Shown here piece after piece: positions 40,896 through 50,306 of a DNA stretch of 64,000 bases. This DNA is from Stenotrophomonas maltophilia (lineage in GTDB: Bacteria > Pseudomonadota > Gammaproteobacteria > Xanthomonadales > Xanthomonadaceae). The translations under genes were made by a program, and so were the position numbers. The stretch is from NCBI RefSeq assembly GCF_900186865.1, contig NZ_LT906480.1, positions 3,986,001 through 4,050,000 on the forward strand, in the 5' to 3' direction. Within the stretch, counting starts at the first letter, position 1. Every line of letters begins with the position of its first letter. The notes beneath the pieces are model-generated. The model ran no database searches, was not told where the DNA came from, and was given only the letters and a program-made list of their open reading frames with translations.

Positions 40896-43618
40896 GGCGT
40901 ACCTCCTGCGGCAGCGGTCTGGGGCGTGGCGGCAATCAACGCGCGTTCCTGCAGCAGGCGGGTCACGCGCGCCTGCTGGCGATTTTCTGCTGGCAGCTGG
41001 GCCACGGCCAGCGGCTCGCAGTGCACGGCGCCGACCAGCAACACCACCTGCCGGCGCTCGCGCACCTGCAGCGGGCAGTGCAGCAGGCGGTCGTCCTGCA
41101 GCAGGTACAGCGTTGTTTCGCGACGTGGGAAATCGGCAACGAAGCTGCCGTTGGCGCTGGTGCCCGGCACCGGCGCATTGAGGATGCGGGCGCCACCCAG
41201 CGGCGCACCGGCAAGATCCTTGGCACTGCCGATGAACGTGTAGGTCACTTCGATCGGCACGGGGATGCGCATCAGCTTGCCGGGGGTGAGGAACATCGGC
41301 CGCGCACCGCCCACGCCGCGCACGCGGATGGCGGCGATGCTGTCCAGCGTGCTGGCGTCCTGCACTTCAGCACGATGCGACTGGTACGACGGCAATGGCA
41401 GCAGGCGGCGCTCGCCGATCTGCAGCCGCTGCCGGCGCAGGCCGCCCACCTGCAGTTCGGCGGCTACGCCACGCAGGTCGATGTCGTCAGAGCCGTCCAC
41501 CTGTACGGCCAGGCCGGCGTCGGCGCCGTTGGCACCGCTCCAGTAGAAACCCCGGCGGCCAAGTGCGAAACCGGAGCTGTGGGCGCCGCTGTAACCTGGC
41601 TCACTGCGGCCGCGCTGCTGGTAGCGCGCGATGGCGGCACTGGTGTTGCCAATGCCATTCTGCAGCTGGCCACTCAGCGATGCGCTGTAGCGATCGTTGT
41701 TGTTGGCGCGCAGTTCGGCGTTCAGCTCCCGATAGTGCGTATCCCGTTCCTGGCGCAGGCTCTGGCCCACGCTGTAGTCGATGGCCGGGCGCTGATGCTG
41801 CGGCTGGCGCACGTCCACCGCATAGCGGCGCTGGCCGCTGCTGGCATGGCTGCGCTGCAGGCGGGTCAGGCTGAGGTTGAAGTAGATGCCACGGTCACGC
41901 TCGTTGCTGCCGCGCACGCTGTCGGTGCTGTGCTGCTGCCACAGGCCCACGCGCGTGGACACGCTGAAGTCCTGCCAGCGATGGCTGCGGCTGAAGCTGG
42001 CCTGCCAGGTGCGGCTGAGCACGGGCTCGCGGCGCGGTTCCAGCGGGCCGGGCGGCAGCAGCGGATCGAGCCCGAAGAACGGGTCCTGGTCGAATCCAGG
42101 CCGATGCCAGCCGGCGCGCCAGGTCTGGCGCCGGGTGTAGCCCAGGTAGGCGCTGCCACCCGCTACGGGCGTCGACATCGAGCCGCTGAGCGAATTTGTG
42201 CAGCCCAGCTGGTCGCGCGCGTCGGCCTCGAACTGACAGGCCTTGCCGCGCATGCGCTGCTGGTAGAGATTCCACGACGCCTTGCGCCGGTACGACAGCT
42301 GGTGCTGCTGGCCATGGCTGCCGTCGCTGCCCCGCATGCCGCTGAAGGTGGCGCGCATTTCCTGGGTGGCCAGCACGCGGCGCAGGTCCAGGCGCAGCTC
42401 GCCGTAGCTGTGGCCACCCAGGTTAGCGGCACCGGCGGTAAGGGCGGCGTCACGACCCAGCGGCACGCGCACACCCGCCACCGCAACCGACTCACCATCG
42501 AAACGATCGCTGCGTCGCTCGTTGCGGCGGCCGCCCTGCACGAACCACTGCCACTGGCTGTTGCTCCAGTCACCGCCCTTGTCGAAGGGCGCTTCCTCGG
42601 TGCGCACCAGCACGCCGTCTTCGTAGATGCGCATGCGTACCAGGTAGTTGCCGAACGGGAAATTGCGGGTGTCGATCTGGTTGATGCCGGCCTGCAGGTA
42701 GAAGGTCTGCAACAGCCGCTCGCCGTCGAACACATCGACGCGGGCGTCGCGTGCCAGCAGCACCGTCAGCGGCGAGGCCTGAACGGCGGCATCGGTGTCC
42801 ACATAGGCCTGGGTGGTGCCCACGCGCGCGCCCTGGAAGCGGTCCAGCGGCAGCATGCTGAAACTGAAGGTGCCGCCCTGCGGACTGGACAGGTTGCGGC
42901 GGTCCATGCGACCGGCCTGCAGGTAGTGCGCCGGCCCCAGGTCATGGCGGTAATAGACGTTGTCGAACTGGAAGTCGTCGTCGCTTCGGCTGCGGTAGCG
43001 TTGCTGGGTGTAGTACCACTCGGCGGACAGATGACCGCGGTCGAACAGGCCCAGCGTGCCCACGCCGCGCGCGGACAGCGTCTGGTAGTCGCGACCGCCG
43101 CTGACGTTGAGCGTCTGCTGGTGCAGGAAGGCGTTCTCGGCATTGGCCGTGACCTTGTGGTAACGCTCAGCCGCCGGCTCACCGGGAATCCACTGCCGCG
43201 CCACGAACAGGCGCACCGCGCCCTCGCCTTCGTCGTACAGCGCGCGTACGGCGGCGGGGTCCTCCGGCGGGTCAAGATAGCCGCAACCGGCCGTGGCGCC
43301 GCCGAAGCGGCAGGCCAGGTGGCTATTGCGCGGCAGCGGCTGCGACAACGCCGGTAGCAACGCTGCCTGTGCTTCGGCAGGCAGGTCCAGCACCTGCAGC
43401 ACGCGTGCAGGATCTTCCAGCTGCACGTGCTCCAGGGTCACGCGCACCGGTGACAGCCCGGCCGAGCGGCCAAACAGCTGGATGTCGAGTTGTTCGGTCT
43501 GGCCATCGACCAGATCTTCGAAACCGGCGGGCACGCCGCGGGCCGCCACCAGGGGAGCAACCATTGCCAGGGCGAGCGCGACCGCCAGCCGGGTGACGGC
43601 GGGGGCGTGTGGGGTCAT
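40892..43618 (-). CDS. CS1-type outer membrane fimbrial usher
   Basis: 908 residues. Signal peptide ending PLVAARG, then an N-terminal domain and a 24-strand barrel with a long run of alternating strands (VYYRHDLGPAHYLQAGRMDR, the NQIDTRNFPFGNYLVRMRIY motif). The C-terminal region LTPGKLMRIPVPIEVTYTF is typical of CooC/CblC ushers rather than the PapC type. It exports and assembles the pilins. It lies 52 bp behind the major pilin gene. Confidence 0.9.
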   Translation of the reverse strand: MTPHAPAVTRLAVALALAMVAPLVAARGVPAGFEDLVDGQTEQLDIQLFGRSAGLSPVRVTLEHVQLEDPARVLQVLDLPAEAQAALLPALSQPLPRNSHLACRFGGATAGCGYLDPPEDPAAVRALYDEGEGAVRLFVARQWIPGEPAAERYHKVTANAENAFLHQQTLNVSGGRDYQTLSARGVGTLGLFDRGHLSAEWYYTQQRYRSRSDDDFQFDNVYYRHDLGPAHYLQAGRMDRRNLSSPQGGTFSFSMLPLDRFQGARVGTTQAYVDTDAAVQASPLTVLLARDARVDVFDGERLLQTFYLQAGINQIDTRNFPFGNYLVRMRIYEDGVLVRTEEAPFDKGGDWSNSQWQWFVQGGRRNERRSDRFDGESVAVAGVRVPLGRDAALTAGAANLGGHSYGELRLDLRRVLATQEMRATFSGMRGSDGSHGQQHQLSYRRKASWNLYQQRMRGKACQFEADARDQLGCTNSLSGSMSTPVAGGSAYLGYTRRQTWRAGWHRPGFDQDPFFGLDPLLPPGPLEPRREPVLSRTWQASFSRSHRWQDFSVSTRVGLWQQHSTDSVRGSNERDRGIYFNLSLTRLQRSHASSGQRRYAVDVRQPQHQRPAIDYSVGQSLRQERDTHYRELNAELRANNNDRYSASLSGQLQNGIGNTSAAIARYQQRGRSEPGYSGAHSSGFALGRRGFYWSGANGADAGLAVQVDGSDDIDLRGVAAELQVGGLRRQRLQIGERRLLPLPSYQSHRAEVQDASTLDSIAAIRVRGVGGARPMFLTPGKLMRIPVPIEVTYTFIGSAKDLAGAPLGGARILNAPVPGTSANGSFVADFPRRETTLYLLQDDRLLHCPLQVRERRQVVLLVGAVHCEPLAVAQLPAENRQQARVTRLLQERALIAATPQTAAAGGTP

Positions 43619-43670
43619 GGGGGGTACCGCTGGAGAAGCGGCCGGCCCGGCGTGCGGGCCGGCGCGGGGA

Positions 43671-44180
43671 TTACGGCGTGGTGGCCTTCTGGTTCAACAC
43701 GACGTTGACGATGCCGGCGTAGCGGCCCTTGGTGGCAATCGGCGTCGGCGTGGTCTGGGCAATGGTCAACGGCATCGAAATCGAGGCGCCCGGGGTAGAG
43801 CCGGCACCGGTGAACAGATCGGCCGCCTTGTACTCGATGGCAGTGGCGCTCAGTGCGCGGTTGTTGAGGCTGATGGTCATCGGCACGGTGACGGCGCCGG
43901 TCTCGTTGGCCAGGACGAATGCACCGTCGATGCGTGCCTCGATATCGGCGGTTTCATCGTTGGAGTGAATGCGGACGCGCTGGGTGTCCGGGATCAGACC
44001 GCGCAGCGGATCGTGGGTCAGGGTGACGGCGTCCGGCAGCGGCGTGCCGTCATCGCGCAGCAGTGCCAGGGTCGGGTCGACGTCGGCGTAGACGGTGATC
44101 TTGGTTTCCAGCGCGTGCGCGGACAGCGAAGCAGTGGCCAGCGCTGCAGCGAGCGCGGCCTTCTTGAGAATGGCGTGCAT
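43671..44180 (-). CDS. CS1-type major fimbrial subunit
   Basis: 169 residues from ATG 44180, preceded by GAGAGAGA. The signal peptide ends ASLSAHA, and the mature protein is a CS1/CblA-type pilin (KITVYADVDPTLALLRDDGT, LTHDPLRGLIPDTQRVRIHS, YAGIVNVVLNQKATTP). There are no cysteines, as usual for CS1 pilins, which assemble by donor-strand exchange. It is the first gene of the fimbrial operon. It is distinct from the SMF-1 (PapD-family type 1) pilus of Stenotrophomonas. Confidence 0.9.
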   Translation of the reverse strand: MHAILKKAALAAALATASLSAHALETKITVYADVDPTLALLRDDGTPLPDAVTLTHDPLRGLIPDTQRVRIHSNDETADIEARIDGAFVLANETGAVTVPMTISLNNRALSATAIEYKAADLFTGAGSTPGASISMPLTIAQTTPTPIATKGRYAGIVNVVLNQKATTP

Positions 44181-44436
44181 GGGTGTCTCTCTCGGACAGG
44201 GGGAATATGAAAGCCCCCCTCCCCTAAGGAGAAAGGGAGGGAGGCGCCGCCCGCAGAGGTGGTTGCGGGCGACGGAGAGAATGTTAGAAATGCGCTGCCA
44301 TGCAGGCCATTCAAGCATTCCTAAAACGCGGGAGGTTAAGAAGAATTCTTGAAGACGCTCAATGTTTGAGGGTTATGCAAACTCCCTCACTGCTTGAATG
44401 CAATAAACCTCATTGCCTTGGGTTTGTAGAGTCGAC
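44181..44436. other. Upstream region of the fimbrial operon
   Basis: No gene is seen. The region is AT-richer than its surroundings and probably carries the fimbrial promoter, but I cannot pick a convincing -35/-10 pair on the minus strand. A CCCCCCTCCCCTAAGGAG-like tract and a GAGGG/CCCTC inverted pair (44367-44388) are present. The IS481-type element begins at its outer edge. Confidence 0.5.
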
Positions 44437-45468
44437 TGTTAGTTGTGATCTCTCTGTACGTTGTTCATCCGGGACATCTTTGGAAAATGGTGGTTACCAC
44501 ACCTCTCCAGACCCCAAAGAGCCCGGATGAACCACCATAAAAATGCCCGTTTGACCGTCCATAGTCGAGCACTTCTTATTCGCCGCATCCTCCACGAGGG
44601 CCTGCGCCCAGAGGAAGCAGCCCAAGCATGCGGCGTAAGTGTGCGTACGGCCTACAAATGGCTGGCCCGATTCCGCCAGTTCGGGGCACCGGGGCTGGAA
44701 AACCGCAGCTCACGGCCTCACCAGACGCCGCATGCCACACCTGCTCCGGTAATCGAGCAAATCAAGGAGCACGCCGTAAACGGCAGACCTACCTGACCAT
44801 CTCCAAGGCGCTGGGGGTCGGCCACAGTACGATTTCAAGGCTGATGCGTGCCCACGGCCTCAATCGGCTGTGTCGGCTTGAACCGCCCAAGGAGGTCATC
44901 CGATACGAATACGATCAGCCCGGAGGGCTGCTGCACCTGGACATCAAGAAGCTGGGCAACTTCCAGCGGCCAGGGCACAGAACCGATGCCAAACGTCGGG
45001 GAAACGCCGCTGGCGGTGGCTGGGGCTACGTCCACGTGGCCATCGACGATCACTCCCGGGTCGCCTTCAGCAGCGTCCACCCCAACGAACAGGCCGAAAC
45101 CGCCTGCCAGGCGCTGCTGGGCGCTCTGCAGTACTACGCCAGCCTGGGAATCACCTTCAAGCGGATCCTGACCGACAACGGTGCCTGCTATCGCTCCACC
45201 GCCTTTGCCAAACTGCTCAAATCCCTTGGCATCAAGCACATCAGAACCAAGCCCTACACGCCGCGGACCAATGGCAAAGCCGAGCGCTTCATCCAAACCA
45301 GCCTGCGCGAATGGGCCTACGCCCGCGAATACGCCTCCTCGGACCAGCGCAATTCCGTGCTGACCCAATGGCTGCACCACTACAACTGGCACCGCCCTCA
45401 CATGGGGATCGGTGGCCAGCCACCTATTTCCAGAGTCCTGCTGAACAACGTGGTGGGTTTACACAGTT
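44437..45468 (+). mobile_element. IS481-family insertion sequence, defective
   Basis: A roughly 1.03-kb element with one transposase gene. The left end reads TGTTAGTTGTGATC and the right end TTTACACAGTT, so TGT...ACA termini fit the family, but the exact ends are uncertain. A 9-bp direct repeat AGTCGACTG flanks it (44430-44438 and 45469-45477). The outer flanks GTAGAGTCGA and TCGACTGCTCT match the two halves of a SMAG-type palindrome present elsewhere in the window, so it inserted into such a repeat. Confidence 0.8.
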
Positions 45469-45470
45469 AG
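44527..45470 (+). pseudogene. IS481-family transposase, frameshifted
   Basis: The first frame (from ATG 44527, MNHHKNARLTVHSRALLIRR) encodes the helix-turn-helix (LRPEEAAQACGVSVRTAYKW) and runs into a stop after NGRPT at about 44796. The second frame picks up at RRKRQTYLTISKALGVGHST and carries the DDE core: LHLDIKKLG, LTDNGACYRS and TNGKAERFIQ. The frames join near 44770, where the expected IKE-x-RRKRQTYLT is broken by a 1-base loss (or 2-base gain). The transposase is normally one frame in this family, so it is likely inactive. Confidence 0.88.
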
Positions 45471-45516
45471 TCGACTGCTCTTCCAACACTGCGCGAAACA
45501 CACCCGCTGCGCGCGT

Positions 45517-45571
45517 GAGTCGAGTACGGCTCGACTCTACAACGGGTCATCCCCGCATGGCGTGGATCTGC
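45517..45571. repeat. Two SMAG-type palindromes next to the IS element
   Basis: GAGTCGAG/CTCGACTC with a trailing CTAC (45517-45540, inverted orientation) and a second copy with CCCCGCATGGCGTGGATCTGC (45551-45571). The first is the same subtype as the one split by the IS element. Confidence 0.75.
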
Positions 45572-45579
45572 TGGATGGC

Positions 45580-45605
45580 ATCAGGCCGCCTTTCGGCGGC
45601 CTGAT
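45580..45605 (-). terminator. Hairpin behind the microprotein gene
   Basis: ATCAGGCCGCC (45580-45590) pairs perfectly with GGCGGCCTGAT (45595-45605), loop TTTC, 23 bp past the stop of the 23-residue gene. No strong T-tract follows. Confidence 0.6.
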
Positions 45606-45627
45606 GACACATCGTGTTGGCGCACGA

Positions 45628-45699
45628 TCAGAAGAAGATCGCGTACAGGATCAGCAGCGGAATCGGTACGCCCAACAACCAGAGCAGAATCATTTTCAT
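45628..45699 (-). CDS. 23-residue hydrophobic microprotein
   Basis: The peptide is MKMILLWLLGVPIPLLILYA followed by Ile-Phe-Phe, i.e. one short transmembrane helix broken by a central Gly-Val-Pro-Ile-Pro. A strong ribosome site (AAGGAGA) lies 6 bp before ATG 45699, and the gene starts 28 bp after the stop of the larger membrane protein gene, with a hairpin behind it. These context features favour a real gene. It may be a small partner of the upstream membrane protein. I do not know a characterised family for it. Confidence 0.7.
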   Translation of the reverse strand: MKMILLWLLGVPIPLLILYAIFF

Positions 45700-45726
45700 T
45701 GCAGGTCTCCTTGCGTGGAAGGCGGG

Positions 45727-46746
45727 TTACAGGTCGCGTCGGCGACCGCCCCAGGTGGCGCTGAGGCTGGCGAAGAACGCACCGATCAGCAGGGTGATGA
45801 ACAGCCACAACGCGGCATAGGCGGTCGCCTTTCGGGCATCGTCGGCGGCCTGCTTGGCGGTGTTCCTGGCCTTTTCCAGCGCCGCACGCATGCGCGTCTG
45901 CACATCGGTCACGCGCGCCTGCGCTTCGGCCGGGCTCATGCCGGTTTCGCGCGCGATCAGCTGCGACAGGTACTGGGTGTCGGCCGGGTCCAGGCCGTCT
46001 CCCTGCAGGCTGTTGACGATGATGCGGTTCACTTCGGCACGCACTTCGCGGCGGTCGCCCATCGTGCCGATACCCGGCATCGGGCGCGGCGGCGGGGCGG
46101 CATTCGGATCCATCGGTGCACCCGGCGGCGGCGCTGCAGGATCAATCGGCCCTGCGCTGGTCGTGCTGCGGAACAGTGAATCCACCCAGTAGTTGAGGTC
46201 GCCTTCCGGGGCCGCCGCAGCAGTGCTGCCCGCGCCCGCTGCGGCAACGCCGGCCGTGGATGCGGCAGCGCCTGCGGCGGCACCCGCCACCTTTGCGCCG
46301 GCGCCCAGCACGCCACCGATGGCCGATGTGAGCAAGCCCGCGGTCAGCAGCGTGGCCACCGCCCAAGACACGAAGCCATGCGCGGTATCGCGGAAATAGG
46401 TTTCATCGCCATGGATCTGCGTCCACTTGGTACGCAGGCGGCCCGCCAGATAGCCACCCAGGCCGGACGCGGCCAATGCGGTGAAGGTGAGCCAGATGAT
46501 GCTGGACCAACCGAAGGTCTCTTTGCTGACGCCTTCGAACGACCATGGCGACACCGACGACAGGCCGAGGCCAACACCGAGGATCAGCAGGATGAGGGAG
46601 AGTGCAGCGGCAGCGGTGGCGCCAGCGAAGATCGCGCCCCAGGAAACGGCGCTTTCGCTGGGAGGGGCGACGATCGGGGCGGTGACGACGGCGGCGACGT
46701 CAGGGCCGAGCGGTCCGCGCTCGGGTGGGTCGAATCGGGTACTCAT
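45727..46746 (-). CDS. Polytopic membrane protein with central Ala/Pro-rich region
   Basis: 339 residues. Helices near 35-60 (WGAIFAGATAAAALSLILLI), 75-100 (IIWLTFTALAASGLGGYLAG), 125-150 and 310-330 (ALWLFITLLIGAFFASLSA). Between them is an Ala-rich stretch, a Pro-rich stretch (DPAAPPPGAPMDPNAAPPP), and a helical region (AEAQARVTDVQTRMRAALEK) that is probably a coiled coil. The first helices resemble proteins annotated loosely as PhnA-like in xanthomonads; that name says nothing reliable about function. A gene for a 23-residue membrane peptide follows. Confidence 0.75.
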   Translation of the reverse strand: MSTRFDPPERGPLGPDVAAVVTAPIVAPPSESAVSWGAIFAGATAAAALSLILLILGVGLGLSSVSPWSFEGVSKETFGWSSIIWLTFTALAASGLGGYLAGRLRTKWTQIHGDETYFRDTAHGFVSWAVATLLTAGLLTSAIGGVLGAGAKVAGAAAGAAASTAGVAAAGAGSTAAAAPEGDLNYWVDSLFRSTTSAGPIDPAAPPPGAPMDPNAAPPPRPMPGIGTMGDRREVRAEVNRIIVNSLQGDGLDPADTQYLSQLIARETGMSPAEAQARVTDVQTRMRAALEKARNTAKQAADDARKATAYAALWLFITLLIGAFFASLSATWGGRRRDL

Positions 46747-46861
46747 CGGGATAGACGCTCCATTTCAGGCGCTGCGGATGCAGCTGGCGTCCTGAGGCTG
46801 CGCGAGCGCTTGTGAAGCTGGCGAGACCCTTGAATCACGCGGTCTTGGCGCGATGAAGCGC

Positions 46862-47116
46862 GTGCCAACCAAGGTTGGCACCTACCAGAAGCGGGAACGC
46901 GGTAGATCCGCGCCATGCGTGGATGGGAGAGCGTGCCAACCAAGGTTGGCACCTACCGAAGGCGGGTGCGGCGGTAGATCCGCGCCATGCGTGGATGGGA
47001 AAGCGTGCCAACCAAGGTTGGCACCTACCGAAGGCGGGTGCGGCGGTAGATCCGCGCCATGCGTGGATGATTTTTCGCGGGCGCCGAAATCGTGCGGACC
47101 AACGGTCCGCACCTAC
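46862..47116. repeat. SMAG-type repeat array, alternating subtypes
   Basis: This explains most of the 436-bp gap 46747-47182. GTGCCAACC/GGTTGGCAC palindromes start at 46862, 46933 and 47005 (71-72 bp apart). They alternate with GTAGATCCGCGCCATGCGTGGAT-like copies (about 46901, 46974, 47046). The last member at 47092 has GTGCGGACC/GGTCCGCAC arms. Each GTGC type ends in CCTACC, the inverted GTAG head. Confidence 0.85.
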
Positions 47117-47134
47117 CAGGTCCGCTCCAAAAAA

Positions 47135-47158
47135 AACGCCCCGCGGATGCGGGGCGTT
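47135..47158 (-). terminator. Rho-independent terminator of gltA
   Basis: AACGCCCCGC (47135-47144) pairs with GCGGGGCGTT (47149-47158), loop GGAT. On the minus strand it runs into eight T residues. It lies 25 bp past the gltA stop codon. Confidence 0.92.
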
Positions 47159-47182
47159 CTTCTCACAACTCACGCGGGGCGA

Positions 47183-48460
<1,278 letters not shown>

Positions 48461-48549
48461 TGTGTGCGCTCCTTCATGGGAAGGCGCCTGCCCAAGCGCA
48501 TTGGTCAGGCACGTGAATGACGTCCTCGGCCTGTGCCGGGGATCAGATC

Positions 48550-48560
48550 ATTATCGCACA
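48550..48560 (-). promoter_or_regulatory. Candidate extended -10 upstream of gltA
   Basis: On the minus strand GTGCGATAAT gives TGC followed by GATAAT, an extended -10 about 90 bp before the gltA start. No clear -35 is seen at 16-18 bp. The rest of 48461-48756 shows no gene besides the rpmE2 terminator. Confidence 0.35.
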
Positions 48561-48709
48561 GCAGCATTTGCCCGGCGCTAGACAGAAGTCGTATACGACA
48601 GGCAGCCAGACACCGGCCGTTGAGCGGCCCGGATCGGCAAAAGCGTTGTTACACGAACGCAGTGTTCCGTCCATCCAAACGCCCGTTGGGTTGGCGTTGG
48701 GGAAAAACA

Positions 48710-48734
48710 AACGGCCGCGCAGAGCGCGGCCGTT
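48710..48734 (-). terminator. Rho-independent terminator of rpmE2
   Basis: AACGGCCGCGC (48710-48720) pairs with GCGCGGCCGTT (48724-48734), loop AGA. On the minus strand it is followed by TGTTTTTCC. It lies 22 bp past the rpmE2 stop codon. Confidence 0.88.
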
Positions 48735-48756
48735 GGTTCGAAGCTGGATCGACAGA

Positions 48757-48999
48757 TCAGCGCGCGTAGCGCTTCTGGAACTTGTCGATACGGCCCGAGG
48801 TGTCGATGACCTTGTGCTTGCCCGTGTAGAACGGGTGCGAAGCCGAGGAAATTTCAACCTTGACCAGCGGGTATTCGTTGCCGTCTTCCCACTGGATGGT
48901 TTCCTTCGTCGCCATGGTCGAGCGGGTCAGGATCTTGAAATCGGAGGTGACGTCATGGAAGACGACGTCGCGGTAGTTCGGATGGATATCGGCCTTCAT
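48757..48999 (-). CDS. rpmE2: 50S ribosomal protein bL31, type B
   Basis: 80 residues ([20 protein letters not shown] to FQKRYAR). It lacks the CxxC zinc-binding pair of type A L31, so it is the zinc-independent form. In many bacteria this paralogue is induced at low zinc; in this group it may be the main L31. A dyad overlaps its promoter (49045-49074). It stands alone with its own terminator. Confidence 0.95.
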   Translation of the reverse strand: MKADIHPNYRDVVFHDVTSDFKILTRSTMATKETIQWEDGNEYPLVKVEISSASHPFYTGKHKVIDTSGRIDKFQKRYAR

Positions 49000-49037
49000 G
49001 GGCTCACACCGTAAATGGGCTGGTGGTCAAGAGCGGC

Positions 49038-49067
49038 ATTATAAGCACCGGTTGCCGCCCGGGGCAA
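49038..49067 (-). promoter_or_regulatory. Promoter of rpmE2
   Basis: On the minus strand TTGCCC (49062-49067) and a perfect TATAAT (49038-49043) are spaced by 18 bp, 39 bp before the rpmE2 ATG. The -35 lies within the 49045-49074 dyad, so the dyad could be an operator as well as a terminator for the gene upstream. Confidence 0.6.
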
Positions 49068-49074
49068 CCGGTGC
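49045..49074 (-). terminator. Perfect 12-bp dyad behind the nucleoside hydrolase gene
   Basis: GCACCGGTTGCC (49045-49056) pairs with GGCAACCGGTGC (49063-49074), loop GCCCGG, 13 bp past the nucleoside hydrolase stop. It is followed on the minus strand by TTATAATGCC, which is also the -10 of rpmE2. The T-tract is poor. Confidence 0.55.
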
Positions 49075-49087
49075 CGGTCAATCGACG

Positions 49088-50026
49088 TCAGTCCGCACCC
49101 AGGGCCTGGCGCACCAGGGCCTCGAAACGCTGCTGGTCGTAGGCCATCAGCAGATCGCAGTTGTCCGGCTGGCCGGTCTGGCGGTTCCAATCGACGATGG
49201 TGGCGCCGCGGCTGAACGTGCCGTTCAGCTCCACGTTCAGCGGGCGCGACTCGACCCGCAGCTGCCCTTCGGGGTTCAGCGCCCAGGCCATGGCCACCGC
49301 ATCGGCGGTGTACCAGCGCCCGCCCTTGCTGTCTTCGGACAGGCCACGGGTCTTGCGCGAGATCAGTTCGTAGAAGCGGGCGCGATCGGAATCGGCCTGC
49401 AGCCACTTCTCGGCGTCCTGCAGCGGCAGGCCATGGGCGACGGTGGCCTCCCAGTCCGACACCAGCAGGTGCTTGAACGAGGTGAACACCACGTGCGCCG
49501 CTTCCGGGTCGAACGCAATGTTGAATTCGGCCGCCGGGGTGATGTTGCCGTGGCAGGTGACCGCGCCGCCCATCACCACGATGCGCTTGATGCGCTCGGG
49601 CAGGGTCGGGTCCAGCTTCAGTGCCAGGGCAAGGTTGGTCAGCGGGCCCAGCATCACCAGCATCAGTTCGCCGGCGTGCTCGTGCGACAGGCGCAGGATG
49701 GCCAGTGCGGCGTGTTCGGCTTCAGCCTGGCGGCTCGGCGGCGGCAGGTCCACGTCGCCGTAGCCGTCACGGCCATGCACGTGGGCAGCGTCAACGGAGG
49801 GATGCAGCAGCGGATCCGGGCTACCGGCAAACACCGGTACGTCGGTGCGGCCGACGATGTCGCAGAGCTTGAGGGCGTTGCGGACGGTGTACTGCAGGCC
49901 GACATTGCCGGCGGCGATGGTCAGGGCGACCACGTCATGCCGTTCGTCGGCAAAGGCCATCAGCAGGGCCAGGGCGTCGTCCACACCGGGGTCGGTGTCG
50001 ATCAACAGGGGGATCTTGTGGGTCAT
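49088..50026 (-). CDS. Inosine/uridine-preferring nucleoside hydrolase
   Basis: 312 residues from ATG 50026 (MTHKIPLLIDTDPGVDDALA). The calcium-binding motif DTDPGVDDALALL is complete; VMLGPLTNLALALKLDP and VVMGGAVTCHGNITPAAEFN continue the active site, and AFDPEAAHVV and WYTADAVAMA supply further ligands. It cleaves the N-glycosidic bond of ribonucleosides in purine or pyrimidine salvage. An open extension upstream to 50404 runs through repeats and is not coding. Base preference cannot be read from the sequence. Confidence 0.93.
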   Translation of the reverse strand: MTHKIPLLIDTDPGVDDALALLMAFADERHDVVALTIAAGNVGLQYTVRNALKLCDIVGRTDVPVFAGSPDPLLHPSVDAAHVHGRDGYGDVDLPPPSRQAEAEHAALAILRLSHEHAGELMLVMLGPLTNLALALKLDPTLPERIKRIVVMGGAVTCHGNITPAAEFNIAFDPEAAHVVFTSFKHLLVSDWEATVAHGLPLQDAEKWLQADSDRARFYELISRKTRGLSEDSKGGRWYTADAVAMAWALNPEGQLRVESRPLNVELNGTFSRGATIVDWNRQTGQPDNCDLLMAYDQQRFEALVRQALGAD

Positions 50027-50176
50027 CGTTGCCGTCTTCAGATCGGCAACGAAGTGTGGACCGGGATGATGACCGTTGCAAGTACGGGGGTTGGGGTTCG
50101 GCAGGGCTGCGCCCTGCACCCGCCGAATCAACGGCAAACGCCAGAGCAACGGCAAAAGCGGGTTTCCTGGGGGCTG

Positions 50177-50278
50177 GCGGGGTGGGTCCGGTTGCGGGGG
50201 ACGCTGCAAGTACGTCCATGTAAGCTCGGTCGCCGCATCCATGCGGCTCACGCCCCCGCAACCGGATCCACCCCGCCT
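50177..50278 (+). repeat. Large palindromic element, copy C
   Basis: Arms 50177-50201 and 50254-50278 (25 bp) pair with one G-U type mismatch; core 50202-50253 is 52 bp. GGACG pairs with CGTCC, and GCCGCA pairs with TGCGGC around TCCA. It sits in the 392-bp gap between the nucleoside hydrolase start and the recG stop. A small hairpin with GGCAGGGC/GCCCTGC precedes it (about 50099-50116), also seen before copy D. Confidence 0.88.
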
Positions 50279-50306
50279 TCGACAGATTTCCGCGGCTGTT
50301 GGTGGG

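Noticed and set aside
44461..45470. Programmed frameshift in the IS transposase
   Set aside because: IS481-type transposases are usually a single frame, and I see no slippery A6 or A3G motif at the junction; a simple indel fits better.
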